A stretch of DNA of 52,508 bases from a virus, in the IMG/VR virus record IMGVR_UViG_3300036820_000468, positions 1 to 52,508 of that record; one strand, 5' to 3'. Positions 16,328-22,246 of the stretch are shown here, piece after piece (position 1 is the first letter of the stretch; each line of letters begins with the position of its first letter). Made by a program: the position numbers and the translations under genes. Under the pieces are notes generated by a model. That model saw only the letters and a list, made by a program, of their open reading frames with translations. It had not been told where the DNA came from and did not search any database.

Positions 16328-16527
16328 CGGTGCGCCGGCCGGATGTCACGCAGCGGGATCCACGCTTCATCGATTTCGTTTGCAATCTTGATGCCAAAGC
16401 GCACGCGAACTTCATGCGACTGGCTCTCGACGATTTTCCCGCAGTAGCCGTGCAGACGCGAATCGGCGTGCGAACTCTTTACACACACGTCGTCCTTGCG
16501 CAGATGGTGCCGCTCGGAATCGCTCAT
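16324..16527 (-). CDS. Small hypothetical protein (67 aa)
   Basis: MSDSERHHLRKDDVCVKSSH... to ...AWIPLRDIRPAHR. The ATG overlaps the upstream stop (ATGA), which decides the start over a longer frame. The core VRVRFGIKIANEIDEAWIPL looks like a small beta-barrel. Not recognised. Confidence 0.65.
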   Translation of the reverse strand: MSDSERHHLRKDDVCVKSSHADSRLHGYCGKIVESQSHEVRVRFGIKIANEIDEAWIPLRDIRPAHR

Positions 16528-16697
16528 ACCATTTTGGACTCGACCACGGCGCCGGTTTCGGCCTGCGCCAACGCGGCGTTGTACTCGTCGACGCGTAGGT
16601 TTCCACCAACCGAAGCGCCGCGCAGCGTATGGCGCATCCATTGCTCGGTCACTGCGGCGCGGGCTTCGAGCACCGCGAGCCGCAGCGTGCTAGTCAT
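16524..16697 (-). CDS. Small hypothetical protein (57 aa)
   Basis: A 57-residue helical protein (TSTLRLAVLEARAAVTEQWM...) starting at the ATG inside the end of the upstream gene (8-base overlap). Operon-internal; function unknown. Confidence 0.6.
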   Translation of the reverse strand: MTSTLRLAVLEARAAVTEQWMRHTLRGASVGGNLRVDEYNAALAQAETGAVVESKMV

Positions 16698-17013
16698 GCG
16701 GATATTCGACCGGCGCCGCATCTTCATCGGGTTCAGCGCTGGGCTCGAGGTCGGCGAGCATCGCTTTGCCCTTGACAAAGAACTCGGTGAGAAACGCACT
16801 TGCCGTGTCGCCCAACCGCGGATTGTTGGCCAGGTCCCGCGCCGGCACGTTGACCAGCACGGCGATCGCGGCGTTTGCAGTATTGACCGCGACGCCCGAA
16901 GCGCTTTGCACCGTCGCCTGCAGGGACCGCTCGAACTCAGTGAGCGCGCGGAGTTGCTCGGCGGTGGGCATATCGGACTGCAGCCGTCGTAAAGCTCGAG
17001 ACTCTTTACTCAT
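16690..17013 (-). CDS. Hypothetical helical protein (107 aa)
   Basis: A 107-residue, mostly helical protein (RALRRLQSDMPTAEQLRALT, GVAVNTANAAIAVLVNVPAR) with an acidic C-terminal tail. ATGA overlap with the preceding gene; stop TAG. No domain recognised. Confidence 0.65.
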   Translation of the reverse strand: MSKESRALRRLQSDMPTAEQLRALTEFERSLQATVQSASGVAVNTANAAIAVLVNVPARDLANNPRLGDTASAFLTEFFVKGKAMLADLEPSAEPDEDAAPVEYPHD

Positions 17014-17234
17014 GTTTGTGCCTTTCCATCAGTGGCCGTTGTAAGAATGCGGGTCAGTCCGCGCGCATCGAGTTCGTCGCGAACGATCTGTTGGATCAGG
17101 TTTCCAAGCGCGGCGATCGCCATATCGGAGAACAGGTGCAGCATCACGTACGGAAACCGGGTCTGGCTGCCGTCGGGGTTCTCGACGATGTAAAAGAGCG
17201 GCTGTGGGACTCCGACGATCGGAACTTCGCTCAT
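17010..17234 (-). CDS. Small hypothetical protein (74 aa)
   Basis: A 74-residue protein (SEVPIVGVPQPLFYIVENPD...LIQQIVRDELDARGLTRILT). The chosen ATG overlaps the stop of the small membrane gene upstream (ATGA). A longer frame begins at a TTG but would run through that gene. Function unknown. Confidence 0.6.
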   Translation of the reverse strand: MSEVPIVGVPQPLFYIVENPDGSQTRFPYVMLHLFSDMAIAALGNLIQQIVRDELDARGLTRILTTATDGKAQT

Positions 17235-17335
17235 CGAACCCGACGCCCGGCCCGGTACTGCTTCCACGCGTCGAAGCCCCAAATGAGCGTACAGAGCACG
17301 ACATAGGCTCCGAGCGCGTCCCAGCGATAATCCAT
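17231..17335 (-). CDS. Mini membrane protein (34 aa)
   Basis: A 34-residue frame, MDYRWDALGAYVVLCTLIWG then FDAWKQYRAGRRVR: one hydrophobic helix and a basic tail, positive-inside topology. It overlaps the next gene by ATGA, like its neighbours, which is the main evidence that it is real. No strong ribosome site. Role unknown. Confidence 0.5.
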   Translation of the reverse strand: MDYRWDALGAYVVLCTLIWGFDAWKQYRAGRRVR

Positions 17336-17428
17336 AGCCGTCAGTCTAGCGGCACTACGGGTTTTCTACAAGTCGGGCGAGCGGCCGATAGTACGTTTGG
17401 CCCTGGCCGAACGGGTAGAATCAGGAGT

Positions 17429-17533
17429 ATGCTGCCGAACACAATGCGAGAGCTTTATCTCTCGGCGGCCTCGTTTCTGATCGGCACGTGCGCGGGGTTT
17501 GCCATCCACACGCTGCTGTACCACCTGCACTAA
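17429..17533 (+). CDS. Mini membrane protein on the opposite strand (34 aa)
   Basis: MLPNTMRELYLSAASFLIGT then CAGFAIHTLLYHLH. One transmembrane helix. AGGAG lies immediately upstream (very short spacing to the first ATG, 17 bases to the second), with a TAGAAT -10-like hexamer before it. It is a lone plus-strand gene among minus-strand genes, so confidence is limited. Confidence 0.4.
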   Translation: MLPNTMRELYLSAASFLIGTCAGFAIHTLLYHLH

Positions 17534-17679
17534 GACTCATCGAGCAGCGCGTCGTGCTGCCGGTTACGCATCCGGCGCAGTTCTCGGGCGACCAATCGGT
17601 CACCCACGGCTTCGTGCGGATCGGGTACGACCCGGCGCGCGTTGCTGCCGTCGGAGCGATCCTGCACGCGGCTGGCCAT
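17530..17679 (-). CDS. Small charged protein (49 aa)
   Basis: MASRVQDRSDGSNARRVVPD... ending MRNRQHDALLDES. An Arg-rich helical peptide. Codon use matches neighbours, but there is no clear ribosome site, and its 3' end abuts the plus-strand gene at 17429. Tentative. Confidence 0.4.
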   Translation of the reverse strand: MASRVQDRSDGSNARRVVPDPHEAVGDRLVARELRRMRNRQHDALLDES

Positions 17680-17703
17680 AATGTTTGACAGCGGCGAGGG
17701 CAT

Positions 17704-17967
17704 TTACGCGGGGAGGGGCACGTCGAACCAAAACGGCTCGATCGTTCTGTCGCCCCGGTCGAAAGCGGCAATCCAATCGATCGCCTTTTTCGGCAACGGT
17801 AGGCCGCGTCCGTCGATCTGCACGTGTTCGATACAGACGTAGGCCACGATCCCCCGGCGCCCAAAGGCCACACCCACGGGGCAGTAGCGCTCCCGGTAGT
17901 TGCTGGGAGCGCCAGCAACATTGTAGCGGCCTGCCGCTATATCGGACTTCGTAACCGTGATTCTCAT
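17704..17967 (-). CDS. Conserved phage hypothetical protein (87 aa)
   Basis: MRITVTKSDIAAGRYNVAGA..., then CPVGVAFGRRGIVAYV and a C-terminus with PKKAIDWIAAFDRG and EPFWFDVPLP. The layout (N-terminal strand, CPVG segment, C-terminal IDWIxxFD and PFxF motifs) matches a family of small phage proteins of unknown function that I recall from other phage genomes. AAAGG lies nine bases before the chosen ATG; a longer frame upstream lacks a ribosome site. Confidence 0.65.
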   Translation of the reverse strand: MRITVTKSDIAAGRYNVAGAPSNYRERYCPVGVAFGRRGIVAYVCIEHVQIDGRGLPLPKKAIDWIAAFDRGDRTIEPFWFDVPLPA

Positions 17968-18121
17968 CGTTGCTGCCTTTCTAGCGGTGACTGGAGAGCC
18001 GCTGCGCACGTTTCACGTGGAACAGCGATTGGGCGGGTACGACCGGCCGCTGACGCCGCCCTCGCCTGCATGTCCAGACCTGAGCTGGTCCCGGTCGTCG
18101 TTTCCGTAGCATCGGCGATTT

Positions 18122-18391
18122 TTAGATTTTTTTCAAGGGGGCTACTGACGGCTCCGGTTCTCCGGGGGGCGTCGTCACGGGCCCGAGTTCGTACTTGGCG
18201 ATCGTCTTGCCCATCTCGTTCATAACGAAAATCCGGCCGGTCTCAAAATAGCCGGGAACGTCGTTTTCGCTGACCGCGGTCATGGTCGTTTTGCTCGGGC
18301 CAGTGGTGCTGTGTGCGGTGCTCACCTCGACCGATTTAGCGAGGAAGACCTGCCCGGACCCGTCGTCTTGTATCTGGCGGATTGCTAACAT
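18122..18391 (-). CDS. Hypothetical protein (89 aa), first gene of the leftward unit
   Basis: MLAIRQIQDDGSGQVFLAKS..., a beta-rich 89-residue protein with a Pro-rich, basic end. AGGAG lies eight bases upstream of the ATG, which decides this start over a longer frame. An extended -10 promoter element lies about 55 bases upstream. Function unknown. Confidence 0.65.
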   Translation of the reverse strand: MLAIRQIQDDGSGQVFLAKSVEVSTAHSTTGPSKTTMTAVSENDVPGYFETGRIFVMNEMGKTIAKYELGPVTTPPGEPEPSVAPLKKI

Positions 18392-18442
18392 CTGCGTGCT
18401 CCTGTCTACTGCTTTTGAAAATCGGCTCTCGCCGTTGGCTGT

Positions 18443-18448
18443 AGCATA
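18443..18448 (-). promoter_or_regulatory. Extended -10 promoter for the leftward genes
   Basis: On the minus strand TGTTATGCT: a TATGCT hexamer preceded by TGT, below an A/T tract (AAAAAAATTTT). It would start RNA about 45 bases upstream of the gene at 18391. A good -35 is missing, so an activator may be needed. Confidence 0.4.
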
Positions 18449-18576
18449 ACAGAAAATTTTTTTAGGGCCCAGGCTAGCGTGGGGGTGAGTCGCGGCGGAT
18501 CGCGGGCCGCAGGGGGGGAACGGGTTGCGCCGGCGGCGATCGCGCTCGGGCGTGCCAGAAAAGTGGCACTCGATGT

Positions 18577-18616
18577 CGATATGATACATCGTACCTATGA
18601 TAGTTTTATCATATCG
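18577..18616. promoter_or_regulatory. Inverted-repeat operator cluster
   Basis: CGATATGATA (18577-18586) is mirrored exactly by TATCATATCG (18607-18616). Between them TATGATA pairs with TATCATA around GTTT. Three copies of a TATGATA half-site in 40 bases, inside a 437-base gene-free region, look like a repressor or activator binding site. Confidence 0.55.
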
Positions 18617-18653
18617 CGCGCCGGCGTCTCTTATGGTAGCCGGGCTGTGCGCG

Positions 18654-18666
18654 GGGTGACTCACCC
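18654..18666. promoter_or_regulatory. Palindrome GGGTGACTCACCC
   Basis: A perfect 13-base palindrome (six-base arms, single central base) in the control region, about 60 bases before the rightward -35. A probable protein-binding site of a different factor from the TATGATA cluster. Confidence 0.4.
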
Positions 18667-18697
18667 TCGGTAGGCTCGCTAGCACCGAAAAGCACAA

Positions 18698-18724
18698 CGA
18701 TAGCCCGCGATAACCGGCGATAGC
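18698..18724 (+). repeat. Three phased CGATA(G/A)C repeats
   Basis: CGATAGC, CGATAAC and CGATAGC start at 18698, 18708 and 18718, exactly ten bases apart and ending two bases before the -35 at 18727. One-helical-turn phasing next to a promoter suggests binding of an activator on one face of the DNA. They could also serve as origin iterons. Confidence 0.55.
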
Positions 18725-18726
18725 GC

Positions 18727-18756
18727 TTGAATGTATGCAACCTGGCATGGTATGAT
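18727..18756 (+). promoter_or_regulatory. Sigma70-type promoter for the rightward operon
   Basis: TTGAAT (18727-18732), 18 bases, TATGAT (18751-18756). RNA would start near 18763, leaving about 65 bases of leader before the first gene at 18829. Confidence 0.6.
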
Positions 18757-18828
18757 TCGAAGGCCGTAGGCAGGGTCTACGGTGCGACGGCCGGCGCCTG
18801 CCGGTCCTTATGGAAGGATGCAACCACA

Positions 18829-19043
<215 letters not shown>

Positions 19044-19047
<4 letters not shown>

Positions 19048-19550
19048 CCCGCGATGAAGGGATCAGTATAAACTGCGGCTGTTCGACGGCCGGAGCCTGC
19101 GTCGAACACAAGGCGCGCAATACGCTCGTTTCCGAAGTTGCCGACGTTATGAGCGAAGCCGACGAAGTTGCGCTGGCGAAGGCTATCGAACGCCTCGGCG
19201 CGGTCGAAGTTGCTGTTGGATATTATGCGTACCGCTTCGAGAAATCCCCAGGCTGGTACGTTGCGCCGTCGTCGGCGCTCGAAATACTCACCCGCGCCCT
19301 TGCCGGACAAGCGCAGAAAACCCGTAAGGCAAAGGCGCTTGGTATTTGGGCGGCCGGCAACTACACCGTCGCAATGCCCCTTTGGTGGTCGCCGGAGCAG
19401 CGGTTTGCGTGGCGCAGCGTTGATGCCGAGGGCAACGCGAGCGAAGCTTCCACAGATAAAACCTACGCGCAGCATATAACGCACCTTGGTGGCGGGCGCG
19501 TAGAGCGCATCACGGCCGACCTCGCCACAGGGGAGGAGGTGCCATGTTAG
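19044..19550 (+). CDS. Hypothetical protein (168 aa)
   Basis: Starts at the ATG overlapping the previous stop. The N-terminus has a Cys/His group (INCGCSTAGACVEH), then a helical segment (MSEADEVALAKAIERLG), and a beta-rich C-terminal half with WAAGNYTVAMPLWW and FAWRSVDAEGN. The Cys/His group could bind metal. The last codons overlap the following HNH gene by seven bases. Function unknown. Confidence 0.65.
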
Positions 19551-19999
19551 CGACCTCAGTAAAAGATGGCCGGGGGCGCTTTAGTAAGCGCCTTGCCCCG
19601 TATCAGCGATTCTACCTGCAGGTTGAAAAATCCAATGACGGATGCTGGAGATGGAAGGGGCATTTAACCCGCGCTGGTTACGGAAACTTTTTCCTTAATG
19701 GGCACTCAGTCGTAGCATCGCGCGCTTCTTGGATACTCCATTTTGGTGATCCCGGAGAGCTTCAGGTCTGCCACACCTGCGATAACCCGTCGTGTGTCAA
19801 GCCAGATCATTTATTCCTCGGAACGCAAACCGATAACCTTCGCGATATGGCGGACAAGAAACGTGGAAACGCAGGACTCAAAGCCTGCAAGAACGGCCAC
19901 CCTTTCGACGCCGCTAACACCTACAAGCACAGGCGCAGGCGAAACTGCCGAGCTTGCAATAGCGTCGCGCAAAAACGCAGAAAGACGGTAGAAGCATGA
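19544..19999 (+). CDS. HNH homing endonuclease
   Basis: A 151-residue protein with the pattern of I-HmuI-type HNH proteins: DGCWRWKGHLTRAGYGNF, ASRASWILHFGD, then CHTCDNPSCVKPDHLFLG and TQTDNLRDMADK. The His pair and Asn are present, and a C-terminal Cys-rich basic region (ACKNGHPFDAANTYKHRRRR) likely binds DNA. It overlaps genes on both sides (seven bases upstream, ATGA downstream). A free-standing mobile gene in the early operon. Confidence 0.9.
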   Translation: MLATSVKDGRGRFSKRLAPYQRFYLQVEKSNDGCWRWKGHLTRAGYGNFFLNGHSVVASRASWILHFGDPGELQVCHTCDNPSCVKPDHLFLGTQTDNLRDMADKKRGNAGLKACKNGHPFDAANTYKHRRRRNCRACNSVAQKRRKTVEA

Positions 20000-20121
20000 T
20001 CCGCGGATATATCGCCGAGCTGCTCGTTGCCGGAGTTCTCTTTGCGTTGCTGCTCGTTGCTGCCGGCCAAGTCGTCAACGGGTGGGAACACATCGCGGCC
20101 ACGATCGGCAACGCGCTATGA
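19996..20121 (+). CDS. Mini membrane protein (41 aa)
   Basis: MIRGYIAELLVAGVLFALLL then VAAGQVVNGWEHIAATIGNAL. One hydrophobic helix (res 8-24). ATGA overlaps with genes on both sides support it. Could be an early membrane-acting host-takeover peptide; function unknown. Confidence 0.6.
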   Translation: MIRGYIAELLVAGVLFALLLVAAGQVVNGWEHIAATIGNAL

Positions 20122-20231
20122 AGAAAGAACGTCCTTGGACCTGTCCAAAATGCGGGATCGGACTATCCTACGTTTCGACGACGCACGCCCGCGAACATAT
20201 CCGAAAATGCAAAGGGATTCGCCCTGCCTAA
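20118..20231 (+). CDS. Mini zinc-finger protein (37 aa)
   Basis: MKKERPWTCPKCGIGLSYVS, then THAREHIRKCKGIRPA. C-x2-C followed by H-x3-H and a further Cys is a classical C2H2-like finger. Starts in an ATGA overlap and ends in TAA just before two hairpins. Small single-finger phage proteins can bind nucleic acid or host proteins. Confidence 0.65.
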   Translation: MKKERPWTCPKCGIGLSYVSTTHAREHIRKCKGIRPA

Positions 20232-20234
20232 AAA

Positions 20235-20277
20235 GGCCGGATTGTACCCGGCCGAAACGTCCGCCCGTTCGCGGACG
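20235..20277 (+). promoter_or_regulatory. Tandem RNA hairpins in an operon gap
   Basis: Two perfect stems in direct succession: GGCCGG-ATTGTAC-CCGGCC (20235-20253) and CGTCCGC-CCGTTC-GCGGACG (20258-20277), separated by GAAA. No U-tract follows, so a simple terminator is unlikely. They could attenuate transcription, stabilise the mRNA end or bind a protein. Confidence 0.55.
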
Positions 20278-20291
20278 TCGCAGGAAGCAAA

Positions 20292-20357
20292 ATGCCCCTG
20301 TCCGCTGCGCACGACTACGCCTACACACAAGCGAACGTCGTCGCGAAAGGAGTCTGA
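20292..20357 (+). CDS. Possible leader peptide (21 aa)
   Basis: MPLSAAHDYAYTQANVVAKG V, with AGGA seven bases upstream, ending four bases before the TTG start of the next gene and covering its ribosome site. Translation of it could control the next gene. Very short, so tentative. Confidence 0.25.
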   Translation: MPLSAAHDYAYTQANVVAKGV

Positions 20358-20361
20358 CGTT

Positions 20362-20607
20362 TTGAGCGTTTTTCTTACCAAGACGAACGCGATCCACGAA
20401 GAATCCGGGCGTCGCGTTAGGACACCTTACGGGATCGCCACCGTCGTCGCAAACTGCGGCACCGTGCTCGGCCGGACCGGCCTGACGTTCGCACTGCGGC
20501 CCGAGCAGTTCCCAAAAAACGCGCGCTGGTGCATACTTTGCTGCGCCAGCTACTATCACAAGCCAAACCTTACGAAGGAGTCTATCGACGAATGCAAACT
20601 ACCATAG
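20362..20607 (+). CDS. Hypothetical protein (81 aa), TTG start
   Basis: SVFLTKTNAIHEESGRRVRT, then PYGIATVVANCGTVLG, ending with a WCILCCASYYHKPN segment that may bind metal. AAGGAG lies nine bases before the TTG, which decides this start over a longer frame with no ribosome site. Overlaps the next gene by 16 bases. Confidence 0.6.
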   Translation: MSVFLTKTNAIHEESGRRVRTPYGIATVVANCGTVLGRTGLTFALRPEQFPKNARWCILCCASYYHKPNLTKESIDECKLP

Positions 20608-21449
20608 CCCCTCTGACGTTCGACCAAATGACCGTCGAAGTCGCCCACGATGACCGGCGCATCGCTTCATTGCTGCACGAACAATCCGAGGATACGACGA
20701 ACCCGCAGCTAGCTGCGCACGTGCAAGAGATCATCGACCTGTACCGCCAGGGCGTTCGGCAGTCCGACGAATCCGAAGCCATCGCTGCTAAAGCCCGCAT
20801 AGCGGTCCTGCCCCTTTACCTTGCCTGGCGCTATCAGTTCGCCGAAGCCGTCGGGCCGATCGCACTGCAGCTAGGGCATCCAGCCCCGGCGCCGGTCGCC
20901 GATGGGCCGGTTCTCGGGATGGCTCCCGTGGCGGTCAAAGCTGCCGACCTGTTCGCCAAGCATCCGCCGGCCTCGGCCGAAGGACCCGTCGCGCCGCCGG
21001 CCCCCGGCGCCGATTCTGAGGCCCTGGAGGCGTCTGACGCTACCGAGACGACCTCAGAGCCGCAAACCCCGTCCGCAACGCAGCCAGCGGCAAGCAATGG
21101 TGGCAAGAGGGCCCGGCGCAGTTGGGCACAATCCGACGTCGTCGCCCTGACCCGGCTCTTCATGACCGCCATCGAGGGGTCCGATCCGATGGTGCTATCC
21201 CAACAGTTTGCCGAAACCTACCGAGAAGACTTAGGGGCCCAGGAGGTCTTCAGCAAGGCGGTCGAACTCGAGCTGACGCCCGCGCCGCCGGCCGCACCGA
21301 AGTACGAGATGAGCGCAACGGACAAACGCGTGATCGAAAAGCGCGTTTGCGAACAGCTCGTGCTCGTCGACAATCCTGAGATCAAGCTGACACAACTGCG
21401 CTACGCGGCCGGGGTCCTACGCGAACTCATCAAATCACTCGCGGGCTAA
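20592..21449 (+). CDS. Hypothetical protein with Pro/Ala-rich linker (285 aa)
   Basis: An N-terminal helical domain (res 1-100: MTVEVAHDDRRIASLLHEQS, AAHVQEIIDLYRQGVRQSDE) is joined by a long Ala/Pro/Glu linker (res about 105-175) to a C-terminal helical domain (SDVVALTRLFMTAIEGSDPM, KRVIEKRVCEQLVLVDNPEI). AAGGAG lies twelve bases upstream of the ATG. Last gene of the operon, followed by a terminator. Two-domain architecture with a flexible linker suggests a protein-bridging role; I do not recognise it. Confidence 0.65.
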   Translation: MQTTIAPLTFDQMTVEVAHDDRRIASLLHEQSEDTTNPQLAAHVQEIIDLYRQGVRQSDESEAIAAKARIAVLPLYLAWRYQFAEAVGPIALQLGHPAPAPVADGPVLGMAPVAVKAADLFAKHPPASAEGPVAPPAPGADSEALEASDATETTSEPQTPSATQPAASNGGKRARRSWAQSDVVALTRLFMTAIEGSDPMVLSQQFAETYREDLGAQEVFSKAVELELTPAPPAAPKYEMSATDKRVIEKRVCEQLVLVDNPEIKLTQLRYAAGVLRELIKSLAG

Positions 21450-21471
21450 AAACCGGTCGGTCAGAAAAAGC

Positions 21472-21501
21472 AAAACCGCCGGTCGTCTCACCGGCGGTTT
21501 T
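21472..21501 (+). terminator. Strong intrinsic terminator
   Basis: AAAACCGCCGGT-CGTCTC-ACCGGCGGTTTT: a 12-pair perfect stem with flanking A and T tracts, so it can work in both directions. It ends the rightward operon and would also stop leftward RNA from the gene at 21576. Confidence 0.9.
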
Positions 21502-21575
21502 CTTGTATCCTCACATACGCCTGCGTTGCGGTGCAACCCTACAACGGTTCCTCGAACGTTTGCGGGGCCACCGTA

Positions 21576-22094
21576 TCACAGAACCGAGGGGGGCGTCAAC
21601 GGCGCGGGGGGCATCGGCCGAGCCGCATCTTCAACCTGGCGCACTGCGTTTTGTTCGTGCAAATCCGCAAAGGCCAAGAGTTGCTGTTCGCTCTCGTCCC
21701 GCGGTCCGCGCTGGCGGATAACCGCAATGTCTTCGGGCAAGATCGCACTGCCGTACCGGTCGATCGAGACGAGCTTGAGCATTAGGTAGTCCGTGCAGGC
21801 GTTCTCGATGCCCTGACCGATCGGGATGCTCTCTTGGGCTTTAAGCCCCCGTAACCGGGTCATCAATGTCGGGATGGCTGCCTCAGGACACCGGCCTTCG
21901 GGCCAGAGCAGCGTGATGTCAAGTTCTGGAACAAACCGCATCAAACAGATCCGTAACACAAGATCGGGTATGGAATGTCCCGTTCTTACATGGAGGGCGT
22001 TGAGGCCTTGCACGATGCCTTTGTGCTTACGTAATCGGCGGTATGCAGCTTGAAATGGTCCAGAAGGAGTTTCTTTCTGATACGTGAGCGTCAT
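21576..22094 (-). CDS. Hypothetical protein behind an operator-flanked promoter (172 aa)
   Basis: A 172-residue helical protein (FQAAYRRLRKHKGIVQGLNA, HSIPDLVLRICLMRFVPELD, QGIENACTDYLMLKLVSIDR) ending in a Pro-rich tail. GGAG lies 11 bases before the ATG. Its promoter (22167-22195) sits inside a nested inverted repeat, so it is probably regulated, perhaps by itself; no HTH motif is obvious. It lies between the terminator at 21472 and the primase-helicase gene. Confidence 0.7.
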   Translation of the reverse strand: MTLTYQKETPSGPFQAAYRRLRKHKGIVQGLNALHVRTGHSIPDLVLRICLMRFVPELDITLLWPEGRCPEAAIPTLMTRLRGLKAQESIPIGQGIENACTDYLMLKLVSIDRYGSAILPEDIAVIRQRGPRDESEQQLLAFADLHEQNAVRQVEDAARPMPPAPLTPPSVL

Positions 22095-22117
22095 GCGGTT
22101 TTTATCTCCGTGTTGTA

Positions 22118-22246
22118 AAGTAAGTTTCTGGATTTGTAAGTGTATGCGACCCTACACACACAGTATAGGATACTCCCGGACCCTCTCTTAGTCAATTCGT
22201 GTGTGTGTATAGGGTCGCACTTACTTTTTATCTCAGAAACTTACTT
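22118..22246. repeat. Nested inverted repeat (operator or replication origin candidate)
   Basis: Outer arms AAGTAAGTTTCTG (22118-22130) and CAGAAACTTACTT (22234-22246) are perfect, 13 bases. Inner arms GTAAGTG-tat-GCGACCCTA-CACACACA (22136-22162) and TGTGTGTG-ta-TAGGGTCG-CACTTAC (22200-22224) match with two small offsets. A third palindrome AGTATAGGATACT lies inside. The region is A/T-rich relative to its surroundings and has repeated ACTTAC words. Confidence 0.8.
22167..22195 (-). promoter_or_regulatory. Sigma70-type promoter for the gene at 21576
   Basis: On the minus strand TTGACT (22195-22190), 17 bases, TATCCT (22172-22167). It lies between the two inner arms of the inverted repeat, so a protein bound to the arms would cover it. 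Confidence 0.65.

Noticed and set aside
17968-18112. Possible 43-residue basic protein on the minus strand (ATG near 18112)
   Set aside because: No ribosome site, Arg/Pro-rich composition expected by chance in GC-rich DNA, and no coupling to the next gene.
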